Assembly (NCBI RefSeq): GCF_963422355.1
Contig: NC_085104.1
Coordinates: 4,114,106 to 4,178,105 of the forward strand
From: Corticium candelabrum
Lineage: Eukaryota > Porifera > Homoscleromorpha > Homosclerophorida > Plakinidae
Reading direction: 5' to 3'
DNA: 64,000 bases
Part shown: positions 1 through 12,270 of the stretch, in pieces
How the letters are laid out: each line of letters starts with the position of its first letter
How positions within the stretch are numbered: the first letter of the stretch is position 1
Translations under genes and position numbers: made by a program
Notes under the pieces: model-generated
The model's database searches: none
What the model was told of the DNA's origin: nothing
What the model saw: the letters and a program-made list of their open reading frames with translations, nothing else

Positions 1-1874
1 CATCGTGAAGCAGTTGAAGTTCTTGTCACTCTTCCTGTCACAACCAGGGACGTTGGAGAACATATTTCTCATGAGCATGCTGTCCAGAAAGTCAACAGTC
101 AACAAGCGCTTCTTCAAGTACTGTCGTCTGTGAGATTATTGAGTAAGCAGGATCTTGCTTTTAGAGGAGATGGAGATGAATCAGATGGTAATCTACAACA
201 GCTGCTTTGTCTACAGCGTGAGAAACACCCTAACCTAGCTCACTGGCTGAAACGAAAGGAGATTGTCTACAAAAGTTCACAAATTCAAAATGAAATGATC
301 AAAACATTGGGCCTCCAAGTGCTACGAAATATTGCCACAGACATACATAATTCCCCATTTGTAACGGTGAAGGCTGATGAAACTACTCATGTCTCCAACA
401 GAGAGCAATTTACAGTCATCATTCGTAGAGTTTCAGAAGACTTGCAAGTGGATGAAGAGTTTATTGGACTTTACCAAACCTCAACTACTGATGCTGCAAC
501 CCTTGCAGGTTTAAACAAGGCCGTCTTCATAAGACTGAATGTGAGTATGAAAAAGCTTCGTGGACAGTGTTTTGATGGTGCCAGTGCTATGAGTGGCTAT
601 AGAACTGGTGTTGCTAAACGCGTTAATGATAGTGAGCCAAGAGTAGTCTTCGCCTACTGTTACGGTCATGCTTTAAATCTCGCTGCAAATGACACCCTAA
701 AGCAATCAAAGTTGATGAAAGATGTACTAGACACAACTCGGGAAATCACAAAACTGATCAAATATTCCCCACGTAGGAAGGGAAAATTTATGAAGTTGAA
801 GGAGAGCTCGCCAGCTAGTAGTACAGGTATCAGAGTACTCTGCCCTACTAGATGGACAGTGAGAGCTGATACGCTCTCAAGCATTATCAGTAACTATGAG
901 GCATTGCAGAGTACATGGGAGGAGGCCCTTGCAATAACAAAGGACACAGAAGCCAAGGCCAGAATCCAAGGGGTGTCAGCCCAAATGGATATGTTTCAGT
1001 ATTTGTATGGTATCATGCTAAGTGAAATGATACTAAGACACGCGGACAATCTGAGTAGAAATTTACAAAATAAGTCTTTGTCTGCAGAAGAAGGTCAACA
1101 AGTTGCTCAGATGACTGTTGATACAATCACATCACTTCAAAATGATGATGCCTTTGACCTGATGTGGGAGAAAGTGAGTAGGAAAGCCAGAACTTTGAAT
1201 GTCAGTGAACCACAGCTACCCCGAAAGAGGAAATGCCTAGGAGGCTTTGCGAGGGTTCGTGTGAAGGGGACTTTCATGAGACCTCAAAAGAACACTATAG
1301 ACAGTGCTATTATGAAGCACTCGATCTCATTATCAACTGTATTCAATCTCGATTTGATCAGCCTGGCTACAAAATATATCATTCTTTGGAGACACTCTTG
1401 ATTAAGGCAGCCAAACCGCAGGAGTTAGAAGATGATCTGAAAGCGGTTTGTGCATTCTATAAAGATGACTTTGACCAGGAGATGTTGTATGCAGAACTTC
1501 AAACGTTTGGAGTTCACTTCCAACAAACGTATCAACTTCAATCAAAGGAGGCCAGCACAAAGATGACCATCTTTGACATAAAGTCTTATTTTCTCTCGTT
1601 GTCTCATGGTCAGAGGGTCCATTTAGCACAAGTGAAGCGCCTTTATCAACTTGTGTTGGTCATGCCAGCCACCAATGCGTCATCTGAAAGATAAGTTATT
1701 GCGCTGAGACGACTCAAAAGCTACCTTAGAACAACTATGATGCAAGAAAGGCTAAACTATCCCATGCTACTTTATGTTCACAAGAACAAGACAGATAAAC
1801 TGGACCTGAAAGAAATTTTAAATGACTTTGTGGGAGAATCAGAGCACCGATCAAACATTTTTGCCAAGTTCTGA
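1..1874 (+). pseudogene. hAT-superfamily transposase-like gene (ZMYM1/DUF4371 type), broken, 5' end outside window
   Basis: The frame is open from base 1, so the N-terminus lies outside the window; the frame starting near 130 is only its first in-window start. It carries the DUF4371-type block: VKADETTHVSNREQ near 370-410 (catalytic-type Asp), GQCFDGASAMSGY near 565-600 and CYGHALNLAAND near 655-690, typical of zinc-finger MYM-type-1-like hAT transposases. Around 1235-1400 coding moves to another frame (a frameshift), and the rest of the protein runs to 1694. There the conserved hAT dimerisation motif ATNASSER is followed directly by a TAA at 1692-1694. The same frame then continues with recognisable family sequence (ALRRLKSYLRTTM) to a TGA at 1872-1874. 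The lesions are therefore one frameshift and one in-frame stop. It would have encoded a cut-and-paste DNA transposase or a domesticated relative. Family assignment is by motif memory, not by alignment. Confidence 0.85.
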
Positions 1875-3059
1875 TGCATGTCGACTTTAGGCATTTGGTG
1901 TGCGATGTGAGGTTCTGGCCATGTATTACGCTGGAATACAGTGTTCTGGAACAGTTTCTGTGAAGACTTGACTGCTTTCTAATTAAATGGTTGTACGATT
2001 TTGTTAATTGTTGTTGAGTGAAATGCTTTTGTCTCAGACATTAATATCAATCGCAGCATATAACTATTAATTTTATCTTTCGCCGGACCATTTTTTCATG
2101 CTTGCTACAGGCCTGTAGTGAGTCAGTGAGTAGATGCCGACAACAGAAGGAAGTGAATATAATACTACTCTGCCAAGACTCCTTGTAGTATTGGCAAAGA
2201 ATAATGTAGAAGCCACGATCTCAGTTCATTTGCTACAAAATTTCCAACAACTGCATGTTACACAATTGATGCTGCATCACATGCAAACAAATCAAAACCG
2301 TTCCAAGACTTGTGTCCTGCAAAGATCTCGCCTTCCTACTCAAAAACTCTGAAATGCTAATTTTCAATAGACGACTATCCAGCTGCTGTACATGAAAGAT
2401 GCAAGACTGAATTTATTAGCACCTAAAATCACGCAGCATGAAGTTAAAACTGCGTTGCTCAAATATTTGGAAGTACAACTCATACTTTTGTAACCAAGTT
2501 CAAACAAATGCTAATATCCTATCATCTAGCTGTCTATCTACCTCTCCCTCCTTCCACCACCCAGCCTTCCATTCAATTAGTTCATACATCCAACCACTCA
2601 GACACCTGATCAATAGTATGCTGCTACAAGCATAAGTGTTGCTTCATGATCGAATAATGTATTTGTCTGAGCCAGTAATCAATCATTTGCATCAAAGACA
2701 AGTGATGACTGGAAAAAAGTTGGTACATTCCGTGAGTAAACTTGAACAAAGCCTGAGAACTCGAGGAAGTCATCAGACAAGGAACGTAAACAAACACAGA
2801 AGGCTCTCACGGGTCAGAGTCAGGACATGCCCAACCCAGAGTGACAATATTGTGGTTTGAAACACGAACGAGGTGCAAATAAATGTGTCCTGCATACGGC
2901 AAAGAATGCACGTATTGCCCACAAGAGGAATCATTTTTCCACAAGAGGAATCGTTTTTCCACAAGAGGAATCATTTTGCTTGAATAGCACATCAAAGCGT
3001 CAGAGAGACACGTGACAGCGAATACATGTAGCTACCAACAGAGATAAGAACGAAGAAGA
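1875..3059. other. Intergenic stretch, no supported gene
   Basis: I see only short chance frames here and no recognisable protein. The one structured item is a small tandem repeat near 2919-2978, listed separately. Confidence 0.5.
2919..2978. repeat. Three-copy 20-base tandem repeat
   Basis: The unit CACAAGAGGAATCATTTTTC occurs three times at an exact 20-base spacing. The middle copy carries one A-to-G change and the last copy changes at its end. It is a small minisatellite with no evident role. Confidence 0.8.
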
Positions 3060-4372
3060 TGATGAATGCCTGACTCTTACGCTGACTCCGCCTCAACAGG
3101 ACGTTAGGTTATGCAATGCAGAGACAACTATCGGTGGAATTATCAGCGCCAGGTCTATGCCAATACGCACATCAATGGAAAAGGTGTCAAATTAAAGCTT
3201 GACACGGGTGCCACCTGCAACGTGCTTAAAAGGAATGGTGGTAGCAGAGTTAAACCATATGGCAAGTGCACAGTGAAAGTGACAAATCCTAGAATAGAGA
3301 AAACGTATGATATAGAATTTGTTGTGATACAAGATGCGCAAAATTCAATTTTAGGCTCAGCTACTGTGCAACAGATGGGTTTGTTAATTGTTCACCATGA
3401 GATGATTCAGAAACTAGCCACTGACAAAGAGGTTAAGCCAAGGAGCAAAGAGCACACATACACACACATACAATGCTGCAGAAGTATCATACAGTGTTTG
3501 AGAAGGCAGTTGGTCTTCTAGGAAATAATCTACATCTAGATGTTGAACGATCAGTGAAACCAGGCCAGATGCCAGTGAGGCGCATCCCAGTTGCTATTAA
3601 AGGAAAGTTGAAAGCAGAACTTGATCGTCTTGAGAAGCTTGGTGTACTTGAAAGAATTGATGAGCCTACAGAATGGGTATCGACTTTAGTAATTGTCAAG
3701 AAACGCAATGGCAGTTTGCGATTATGTTTGGATCCATAGCCATTAAATGCAGTTTGAAAAGGAGCAATTATATCAAATCCAAACGTTGGAAGATATCTTA
3801 CCACAATTGGCTAATGCGAAAGTCTTCAGCGTTGCAGATGTCAGAAATGGGTACTGGCATGTTCCTCTTGATAGGAAGTCGCAAAAACTCACAACGTTTG
3901 GTACACCTTTTGGAAGATACGGTTGGCGACGAATGCCCTTTGGTATTTCAGTTGCACCAGAGCTATTTCAACAACGGTTACAAGAGGCCATTGAAAATCT
4001 AGATAGAGTGTTTGCAATGGCAAACGATATACTCATTGCAGGCAATGGCACTACCTATGCAGAAGCAGTTAAGGATCACGACAAGAAACTTGAGATGTTT
4101 TTGAACGATGTTCAGAAGAAACAGATTTGTCTGAACAAGGATAAGTTTCGATTGAAACTAATATCAGTAGTATATATGTGATATCTACTGACTGGTGAAG
4201 GAATTAAACCAGATTCTAAGAAGATAACAGCAATACATCAGATGCCGAAACCAACTGATTTTGCAAGAGTTAAACGCATGCTTGGTATGGTCACGTATTT
4301 GGCCAAATTTTTTTCACAACTGGATGCTATGTCAGAGCCTTTGAGAAAGCTTGAATGGTTGAATGGATTTTG
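3060..4372 (+). pseudogene. Ty3/gypsy retrotransposon fragment: protease and reverse transcriptase, truncated
   Basis: The retropepsin region has the active-site motif LDTGATCNVL near 3200-3230. It is followed by a K02A2.6-like reverse transcriptase: the fingers segment (KLGVLERIDEPTEWVSTLV) near 3635-3695, the palm (FSVADVRNGYWHVPL) near 3817-3870 and MPFGISVAPELFQ near 3935-3970. The reading frame breaks near 3738 and 4180. The box that should hold the paired catalytic aspartates reads ANDI near 4020, so the first Asp appears to be Asn. The thumb region continues to about 4370 and then stops; no RNase H, integrase or LTR is visible. This is an old, truncated copy, independent of the fuller gypsy element at 20.8-25.2 kb and clearly divergent from it. 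Confidence 0.82.
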
Positions 4373-4439
4373 ACTTATGAACATGACAAAGTGATGGACA
4401 GTATCGAACAAAGCAATCACAGATTCCAATCCTCAACTA

Positions 4440-5030
4440 CTGTATTGAATTCAGTCATGAAAGATGCCTTTGTAAAGCGTGCTACAGATTGTTTCAAACA
4501 TGCTTCTTATATCAAGAAAATGCCAAAGTGGTAACACCATAGTCAGTTATGGGAAAGTCTTTTGTGTGACAAGGAGTCTGACAAAGATTTCTTGTCCTAA
4601 GATGTCTCTTGGCAATACTTTTCAGAGTTTAGAGACTTAGAACACAAAATTTGGAAGCAACCTTTTAGTCTTCATGTTGACATGACTCGTTCGACTCTTT
4701 TATGTCACAAACACTTTCAGTTAATTAAAGATATCAGTAAGACCAGACAATGCAGGCTTTGTTTTGTGGATGGGGTCAGTAATGCCCATTGGCAGTTGAT
4801 GGGTTGGTATGCAGAACTACTGTCAATTTTAGTGAGTGAGGATTCTGCCGTTGGCTGTGCTAATATTTCTGAAACAGATTGGGTATGTGGTAATCAGTTA
4901 AATCTAAAACGTGATTTTTCTGCCCATCTCCCTCAGATACGAGCCATGGCCAGAGCTACTGTAGATGGTCTAAACAAGTTGAACAGTTATGGCCACATCA
5001 TGTATCGTGATGTTATGTCTATGTATATAA
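4440..5030 (+). pseudogene. N-terminal piece of a decayed PIN/CXC-family gene
   Basis: Coding-like sequence resumes after the gypsy fragment with stops at about 4530 and 4600, then runs openly through 4682-5030. Its HKHFQLIKDI and CRLCFVDG segments look like a paired Cys/His zinc site, and the next part (HWQLMGWYAELLSILVSE) is not retroelement sequence. I read it as the first part of the gene whose later parts lie at 6.5-8.7 and 9.8-11.1 kb, because the order matches the near-intact relative at 37.5-42.0 kb (N-terminal Cys cluster, central region, PIN-like region, CXC). The LINE that begins near 5030 separates this piece from the rest. Joining the pieces is inference. Confidence 0.5.
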
Positions 5031-6206
5031 CAGTGGCGTTGTCGAGGATTGGTCAAAGTCAGAAATGTTTGCAGTAAACAACGGAGTGAAACAGGGCTAC
5101 GTTCTAGCACCTACTCTTTTTAGCATTTTGTTTTCCGTGGTTTTAAATGATGCCTTCAAGAACATCCGTGAGGGTGTTCGAGTTGAGTTTAGAACTACTG
5201 AAGGTGTATTCAATCTCAGGCGCTTACAAGCCAAAACAAAGGTTTCTAAGAGTCTACTGAGAGAACTCTTGTTTGCTGACGATTGCGCATTAGTTGGTCA
5301 CACATATGAAGACATTCAACACATTGTCAACTGTTTAGACAGATCAACTAAACGTTTTGGCTTGAGTATCAGCTTGAAAAAGACAGTGCTTTTTCAACCA
5401 CGTCCAGGCTCAAACTAAAACCCTCCTCCAGTTATGATTGGTGATCACCCATTGTCTTATGTCAGCAATTTCAAGTATTTGGGTAGTTTCCTTTCAAATA
5501 ATGCAACTGTTGATGCAGATGTCTCTCATAGGATATCAAAGGCCAGTGCTGCTTTTGGTAAATTGTACAACAGACTCTGGCAAGGCATGAAATCAAACTG
5601 ACCACGAAGGTTGCAGTTTACAAAGCAGTACTCTTATCAGTTCTATTGTACGGATGCGAGTCATGGACCCTTCTTCGTCGTAACCTCAAAAGTTTGGAGA
5701 GTTTTCATCTGCGATGTCTTCGCCGCATATGTGGAATCCAGTGGATTGACTATGTACCCAACACAGAAGTGTTATCTCGTTGTAACATCAGTGGCATTGA
5801 ATCTTTTGTTATGAAATGCCAATTTCGCTGGGCTGGTCACATGTCTCGAATGCCTAATGATAGAATTCCCAAACAACTCCTTTTTGGTCAACTGGAACAG
5901 GGCCATCGTCATCAAGGTGGTCCTAAATTACGTTATAAAGATTCTATCAAAGCTAATATGAAATCTTGTGGGATTGACTTCCTGCATTTTGAGAAACTAT
6001 CCAGTGATAGAACAAACTGGAGATCTCTCTGCCATTCATCACTCCAACAGTTTGAAGAAAATCGTATTAGACATCTTCAAGCTCAACGTCAGAAACGGAA
6101 AGAACAAATTGTTCCTACCAACAAGTCATTTGTTTGCCAATCTTGTGGCAAGGAATGCCGTTCAAAAGCAGGTGTTAAATCCCACCAGAGACACAGAGGA
6201 CACTAA
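5030..6206 (+). mobile_element. 5'-truncated non-LTR retrotransposon (RTE-like, C-terminal zinc finger)
   Basis: The reverse transcriptase starts abruptly at the NNGVKQGYVLAPTLFSILFS block (motif B) near 5072-5130, followed by LLFADDCALVGH (catalytic box C) near 5268-5302. After a stop near 5418 and a frameshift near 5600, coding continues as YGCESWTLLRRNLKSLESFH, then RWAGHMSRMPNDRIPKQLLF. The C-terminus carries a zinc-finger-like CQSCGKECRSKAGVKSHQRH. Loss of the endonuclease and early RT is the usual 5' truncation of target-primed copying. The clade is uncertain: this architecture is common in molluscs and cnidarians. It appears to have inserted into the decayed PIN/CXC gene. Confidence 0.82.
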
Positions 6207-6492
6207 AGAGAGTCATCACTGTTATCAGTAGACATGCCATCATCATGTATACACAGTATTATGGTGAAGAATGTGGCTGATTAAGTGGTCTAGAAAGTAC
6301 CAAACTGTCCTCCTTTAGACGTTATCTTGAAACCCATTTATTTATTATTGGCCGGTACCACATTCATGCAGGTCCTCCAAGGTATGGTTATCTTATATAA
6401 TCAAACCGTTTTTTACTTCCAAGGGTGCCTCAGTGTTATACTCAAATGTTAACCTTCACTCCTCAGAAATTATGAGAAATAGTTAAACAGCA

Positions 6493-8740
6493 ATGTTCTT
6501 GTTTCCAGTCTCGGATAAATTTGATTACAGAAAGCTGTTTTCTGCTAAAGAAATGTCAATGTGTCATACTTTGAATAAGTTTAATCAACCAGAGTTGCTG
6601 ACATTCTTTGACCAATTTGCTAAGTTGTCCTCTTCACGGACAGATGGCAAGAAACGTCTCAAACTGCAGATGTTGTTGGCCCTACTTTGTAATTTGGTTG
6701 ATCGAAGGTCTTGTTTCCTTTAGACTCTTTTGGGACTTTTTGGTTATGCTAATGGTTTACGAGATTAGGGTTTTAATATCTGAGTTCGTTTGGGGTGTTT
6801 CCATCAATTCGTCATGCTCGAAACAATGGTAGTTACTGGGCAAGGAAACGTACAGTAGTTGATGAATTAGGTTGTTCTTCGTTCTGGAGAGTGACTGTAG
6901 ATAATCTGGACTTCAAAATGGCGTTTGCTAAGAAGCTGTACAGTGATGGCTACCAGAAACGAATGCTAAACCTGATAACAGGCCAAGTGTCACATAGGGC
7001 AGCTGAAGCTGCATCCCGTTCAGAGTCCGACAGCAACGTTGAGGAAAGGATTTGCCGTTCTTTGGAAAGTTTGCAGAAAAGAATACTTCTGCCAGCAAAA
7101 AGAATGTGAAATGTCACAGTTCGTAAAGTTTGCATCTGCTTTGTTGTCTATAATAATCGACGAGAATAAGCTTTTATTAAAACCCTCTGACTATTCAACT
7201 TCCATCTTGCAAGAATTACACTCTGACGTGGAATGTTTCACTCCAACACATGGCGATGTCGTATATAGCCAACTGTGCAGAGAGTACACTCTTCTACTGT
7301 AGATTATGTAGCCTCGTATCTGTGTCAATTAAAGAAGGACATATGTGTTGGCCAGGAAGGATATTTTTCGTATGTAGTACTTGGTGGTGACAAGCAGATA
7401 TATTCTATACTTAAGAACCTTAAGCCCAAGCACCTTGATGTCTATGGTTGGGTCTTTCCAGTTCCTGGTGACTGGCACTTTCTGAAAACAATGTCAGAGG
7501 TGTTGAGGAACTTGTTGTGGGATAGGGGCTTCCACGATTTAGCTGCTAAATGTGGCACGAAAAAGGATGTTACAAGATGGCAGGATATTCGCCGCATTCT
7601 TGTCTACTTGCTTGACGAACTTCTGAGGTCTGTACTGAGCCATCTCCAACAAAATGACCGTTCTATGTTTGCATGTGTTAGTAGTGACAAAAAAGCTTTT
7701 CAACAGCACTCTAGTGGGCTGTTTTTCCCAACTATTGGCACCAGATGTAATAAAGCGTGTGCATTCTGGCAAAAAGCTATTTATTATTTGACTGTCTACT
7801 TTGGCTACTATTTTGCTATTAGGAATGGAAATGTATTATTAAATTGGTTTCTGCGAAATTCGTGTTTAAAGTAAGCTGCAGAGCTTTTCTTTGCGTATGC
7901 TCGAGACAGATACGAGGTGTTGGTGGTGCAAACAATTAGTGATATTTTGACCTATCCAAATGACATTATAGCAAGTTTGAGCAGGGCCAGTGGACTGCAT
8001 CTAAGTTGGGTGTGCCCTTTCACAATCAAGCCCTTGATCAGTTCCATGAAACTCAGATCAATCGAGGCCTCAAAGATGTCATATGTCGTCCATCGTATTT
8101 TAGGGCTGTTGAGTTGTGTGACTTTATGGCTTACCTACACTCTGTTGTCAGTAGCTTTTGTTCTACTGTAATACCAAATCTTTTTAAACGTTCAATTGTC
8201 AATGACAGTCTTCAGACAAGCATTGTATGTAAAGTTGTGAAAAATGCTTTCAACAACTTTAATGTAACTGATAAAATTGAGTTACACAATATTTTTAGTT
8301 CAAAAGCAAAAGGTCTTGACAAGGCGACCAGAACTGACCTATTACGTATACAGAGTGAGGGTCAGACAAGGTTTTGTTCATATGCTCGTCAGTATGCTCT
8401 TCAGTCTCCAACAGAACTTCCTGTTAAGCGACGTAGGCAAAAGCTCCGTACTTCTACTTTTCAGAGTACAATTTCTAAGGAGCGGGCCAAAGTCCAAAGA
8501 GTCACTAGATTGCTGACTAATGCCTGCTCACATGTAATTGAAAGCGGGGTAGTGCTTGCTCAGACTTGCCCATATTCCCTAGCTATTGCCACCGATTCAA
8601 GAGAGATACGCCAACGCCCCCAAGAGCTCTATTCGAGAGGCATTTGCTTCAGATCCTCAATTGTCTGGGTTACTATCAACATCGTGTCCTATCGTAGGTA
8701 TTGACAAAGGCATGGATTTTGATTTTATCATCGACTTTTC
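6493..8740 (+). pseudogene. Central piece of a decayed PIN/CXC-family gene
   Basis: Successive coding segments in changing frames can be followed: FDYRKLFSAKEMSMCHTLNK (6520-6580), VDNLDFKMAFAKKLY (6900-6945) with MLNLITGQVSHR (6964-6999), then 7275-7874 with GDKQIYSILKNLKPKHLDVY and FPVPGDWHFLKTMSEVLRNL, then 8006-8704 with ALDQFHETQINRGLKDVICR. The GDWH/FLK segment and the DQFHE motif resemble the DUF6589-like core found in multi-copy invertebrate genes of unknown function. At least five frameshifts or stops break it. No function can be assigned. The parallel architecture at 37.5-42.0 kb suggests both are members of one mobile or multi-copy family, at low sequence identity. Confidence 0.6.
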
Positions 8741-8836
8741 CGTACTTTACATCAACCTCCACCTCCCCATGTTGAAAATTTGGACAGTTTTTCACACTTG
8801 GATTTTCACGTGGTGCTGGTCGTTTCACTCTAGTTA

Positions 8837-9537
8837 CAGTCGCCATACCCCTATAACGATAACCTCTATAGCGATATTACCTTTATTACGATAGAAGCTG
8901 CTGAAACCAAAATTTCCCGATACCGTACAATACAAAACTTTACCTCTATAACGATACTTTTATAACGATATTACCCTTATTCCGATTTCTGCCGCTGAAA
9001 CGAAACGCGTCTGTAGTAGTTGTATAATGATATTCATTGATATTAATTTGCTAAAAGTGCGCACAGTACTGCGAGGCACTTAAAAATGCTAGCTGCGCAT
9101 GTGCATTGCAACAAACATAGAGTCAAGTGCTGCTGCGGGGGATGCGGAAGACCCAGAAGACACATAGACCCTCCTGTAATCACTGTTTGAGATGCCCGTT
9201 GCCATATTCAAGCCATTTCCACTTTCCTATCACAGAACTTAACTATACTAAAGAACAAGAAACTTCTGCAGGCAGCTGATGGAATCAAGTCTTCATTAGA
9301 CAGAATGGTTACTTCTGTTCATCATCAACAAGCGACATTGAACCAGTGGATCGATGACTAGTGTACTGTAATTAATTAGGCTAAACAGTTGGAACATTTA
9401 AATGTCACTAAGTATAGTTTAAAGTAAGAACTTGTGCAGAGACAGTGGTTCAGATTGCATTACCTTTATAACAATATTACCCTTATAACGATATGTTAGC
9501 GTGAAACGAAGATATCGTTATAGGGGTAGGGTGACTG
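8837..9537. mobile_element. MITE with ~27-base inverted ends and TA target duplication (Tigger/pogo-like)
   Basis: The left end reads CAGTCGCCATACCCCTATAA and the right end, inverted, CAGTCACCCTACCCCTATAA; both continue into CGATA. TA dinucleotides flank both ends (8835-8836 and 9538-9539). Subterminal copies of CCTATAACGAT/ATTACC recur near 8870, 8945-8970 and 9470-9490. At 701 bases it contains no transposase frame. TA duplication and CTCTATAACGA-type ends are what is known for Tigger/pogo-related non-autonomous elements. It lies inside the decayed PIN/CXC gene, between its central and PIN-like parts. Confidence 0.85.
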
Positions 9538-9789
9538 TATAGACAAGCCTCCGTATTTACCACCTCCCCGTGTTTTACTCCACCAGTCCAGGCAAAGGAA
9601 ACTTGGTGTACCAGGTGGCACCACAGTTAGTGTAGAATTTCCGGGTTCAAGTGGGAAACTGCCTCATGGTAAAGAGTATGCCAGTTCTCTTCAGATTCTT
9701 AGTTTAAGTCGTAACTCATTGCTTATGTGACTGAAGCTTTTTTAACAATTTGTGTGGGAGAAGTTGGCTCCTTCCCAATCCATCTTAAT

Positions 9790-11090
9790 TGACTCTCCAT
9801 GACTTGAAAATCCTGTGCTAATAAAGCAAAACAGTCAGTCATATGCAAAACAACCTAACCAAAAGGGTGAAGGAGACCACGAAGTTTGGTTATATGCTGT
9901 CAAAAGTCTGTTTACAAACGTTGTACTTTATGCTTGTGGCACGGATATTTGGATGATTGGTCTGGCTCTGATTGAACTCGGGCATTTGCTCAGAAAGGTT
10001 GGGTATGTAGAGCTAAGAATAGTATCAGGAGTATGAAAGGTTAGTGAGGCAAGTAATTTTCTGCATGCCCATCCATTGCTGCAGACCATTAAGTATCCTG
10101 CTGCATGCCTTTTGACCGTTTACATCGTTAGCGGTACTGACTATGTCAGTTCCTTTTGGAGTTTCTCATCAAGCCGCTGTCCGTTCTTTTTTTAAAAATG
10201 CAAAGTTTATTTGTCATGATGACAGTCTTGCTGTATTCAAGCAAACTGCCGACAGTCTGTTGCAGTTTGAATATTTCTCCCTGCCTGCATGAGACAAATT
10301 CATTGCTTGTATATATTATGACCACCACAAGACGGTGTTTGGAAGCCAAACAGCATATGAATTATGTCTTTCCATTCGACAGCCTCCAATACAGCACGAA
10401 ACCGCTCTTATACTTCAATGGTTAGGCTATTCAAAAACTCAACACCTCAAGATTTCAACAGTGCAGGAATGAGTCGATTTGGTAAGAAGGATTTCGTTTC
10501 ATGACAGCTCAGGGGGACAGCGCCATGAAGTAAAAATGATGCCATCTTTGACAGCTTTGCACCAGCATATACTTCTTTGCACCAGCATATACTTCAGGCT
10601 CAGTATGTAGCACGGCTAGCTTACGAAAGTCCGTTTTACACATCCACTTTTGCTGACTGTGGTGGTTGTGGATGGTCATTTAGTGAGGAAGGTAAAATAT
10701 CTGTTGTATGGGATACTGTTGATAGAGTTAAACTAGCAAGTATGATTGATATTAGTAGTTATAAGTGCAGTTGTCGAACTGGGTGTGTAGGAAGTCACGA
10801 AGGGTGTTAAGAGTTGTTTTAGAAATTTCAGATCCTGCACTGTTCGCTGTCGCTGCGGAGACAATTGTCAGAGCCCTCATAATAGAGGTGGAGTATGCAC
10901 TCGTTGTAGTGCTCGTGTGCATGATGGGACAAATGAAACTTTGTGGGTTCAAGTACCACTCATTCACAGTGGTTCTGATTCTGGTGTTTTGCCTACACAA
11001 ACAATTTTTGCTTACCCATCACAGTCACACGATGACCAGGATCATAGAGGGGGCAGACTGACACAAATATTGTGGATGAGGAGGAAGATC
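9790..11090 (+). pseudogene. PIN-like and CXC C-terminal piece of a decayed PIN/CXC-family gene
   Basis: After the MITE the gene resumes. GDHEVWLYAVKSLFTNVVLY followed by GTDIWMIGLALIELG (9865-9985) corresponds to the acidic PIN/FEN-like core of the relative at 37.5-42.0 kb. Near 10150-10430 come broken segments including FFKNAKFICHDDSLAVF and GSQTAYELCLSIRQPPIQ. The C-terminus at 10577-10960 has a WSFSEEGKISVVWDTVD stretch and then a cysteine-rich CXC-like cluster (CSCRTGC, then CTVRCRCGDNCQSP) split by a frameshift at about 10800. An acidic tail follows. CXC clusters of this kind (tesmin/LIN54/MSL2 type) bind DNA. The gene is clearly non-functional in this state. Confidence 0.6.
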
Positions 11091-11099
11091 TAGGAGTCT

Positions 11100-12250
11100 G
11101 ATGATCAGCCACAGATGTTATTGCCCGAAGTAATCCCTTCTTACAGTCATTTGGTGGATAGTGTGAGTAACTTATATCACGAAGGGAGCTCTACGGAAGA
11201 CGAGGATTAGTTAACGTGTCCATAGCAATGGAGGCATATGGCTCAAGAGCAATGGTAAGAATATATATTTAAAACTTGCATTCAATAGTAATTGTACATA
11301 AAGAGGATCTACCTATTGATAATCTAAAATTTGTATTTATGTACTTAAAATTTATAATTTAAGTGTTAAGTTGTCAATCAGGTTACTATGACAGTCTTTA
11401 AGACTGAATAGTTTAACCTGAATAAAAAGTTTTGTTCATTCATTCATTCAAGTTGCCAACAGCGCTGCTGTCAGACCTTGATCCTCCTGGTGAGTAATAT
11501 AAATTGTGATGTCATTGGAACTGCTGCATATCAACTTCAAGTTGCAGGTGGCTCAGGATAAGCTGGTTTATGGTCATCATACTCAACATCATAATCAGAA
11601 AACAATTGATGTCCACCATTCAAAGAACAGGCAGTATTGCAATGCTAATATCAATTTCATGTTGCATGATTCACTAGGGCTGGAATTTTAAGATTTCTAT
11701 TAACCTGCTTCGGAGATCGGAAATGGGTGATTGTCACCTGTTCTTTTACCTGCGGTTGTACCCGTGACGTGATGTTTACGTGCTGTGCACCTAAACAGTA
11801 TTTACTGTTATTAGCTAGATGTGATCAATAGAAGCTATATACTGTATATCTAGCATATTATATGCTCTAGCGTCCTATACGTCTAATTTTTCCCTTCTTT
11901 ACGTCGTGTTCGCCAGTTTTTCATACATAGTAGCGTTCAAGCGTCTAATTTACTCTTGTAACTGTAGCTGAAGGTTGTTACGTTGTGAAGAGAACGTCGA
12001 AACACCTAAAGGAGTCCTTGTCGTGAAATCTTGCCATAGTAAGTAACCCAGCGTGAGTATTCACATTCGATAACAGCTATAAAGTCAAGGCAACCAATCG
12101 TTTTCGTTGATGTTTTGCGCTTTGAAATTGTCCTGGTACTTTTCAAAGATAGACTACGGTTTGTTCCGTGCACTGTAATGTGCCCACCACATCAGTATAA
12201 AATAGCATACATGTATGTACTATATGCACTGCACATATATGTATGCAATG
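11100..12250. other. Unassigned stretch between two pseudogenes
   Basis: AT-rich sequence with a short (CATT)n run near 11438-11450 that could be the tail of a retroelement. I see no supported gene. Confidence 0.4.
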
Positions 12251-12270
12251 ACATTGCACGTACATGAAAG

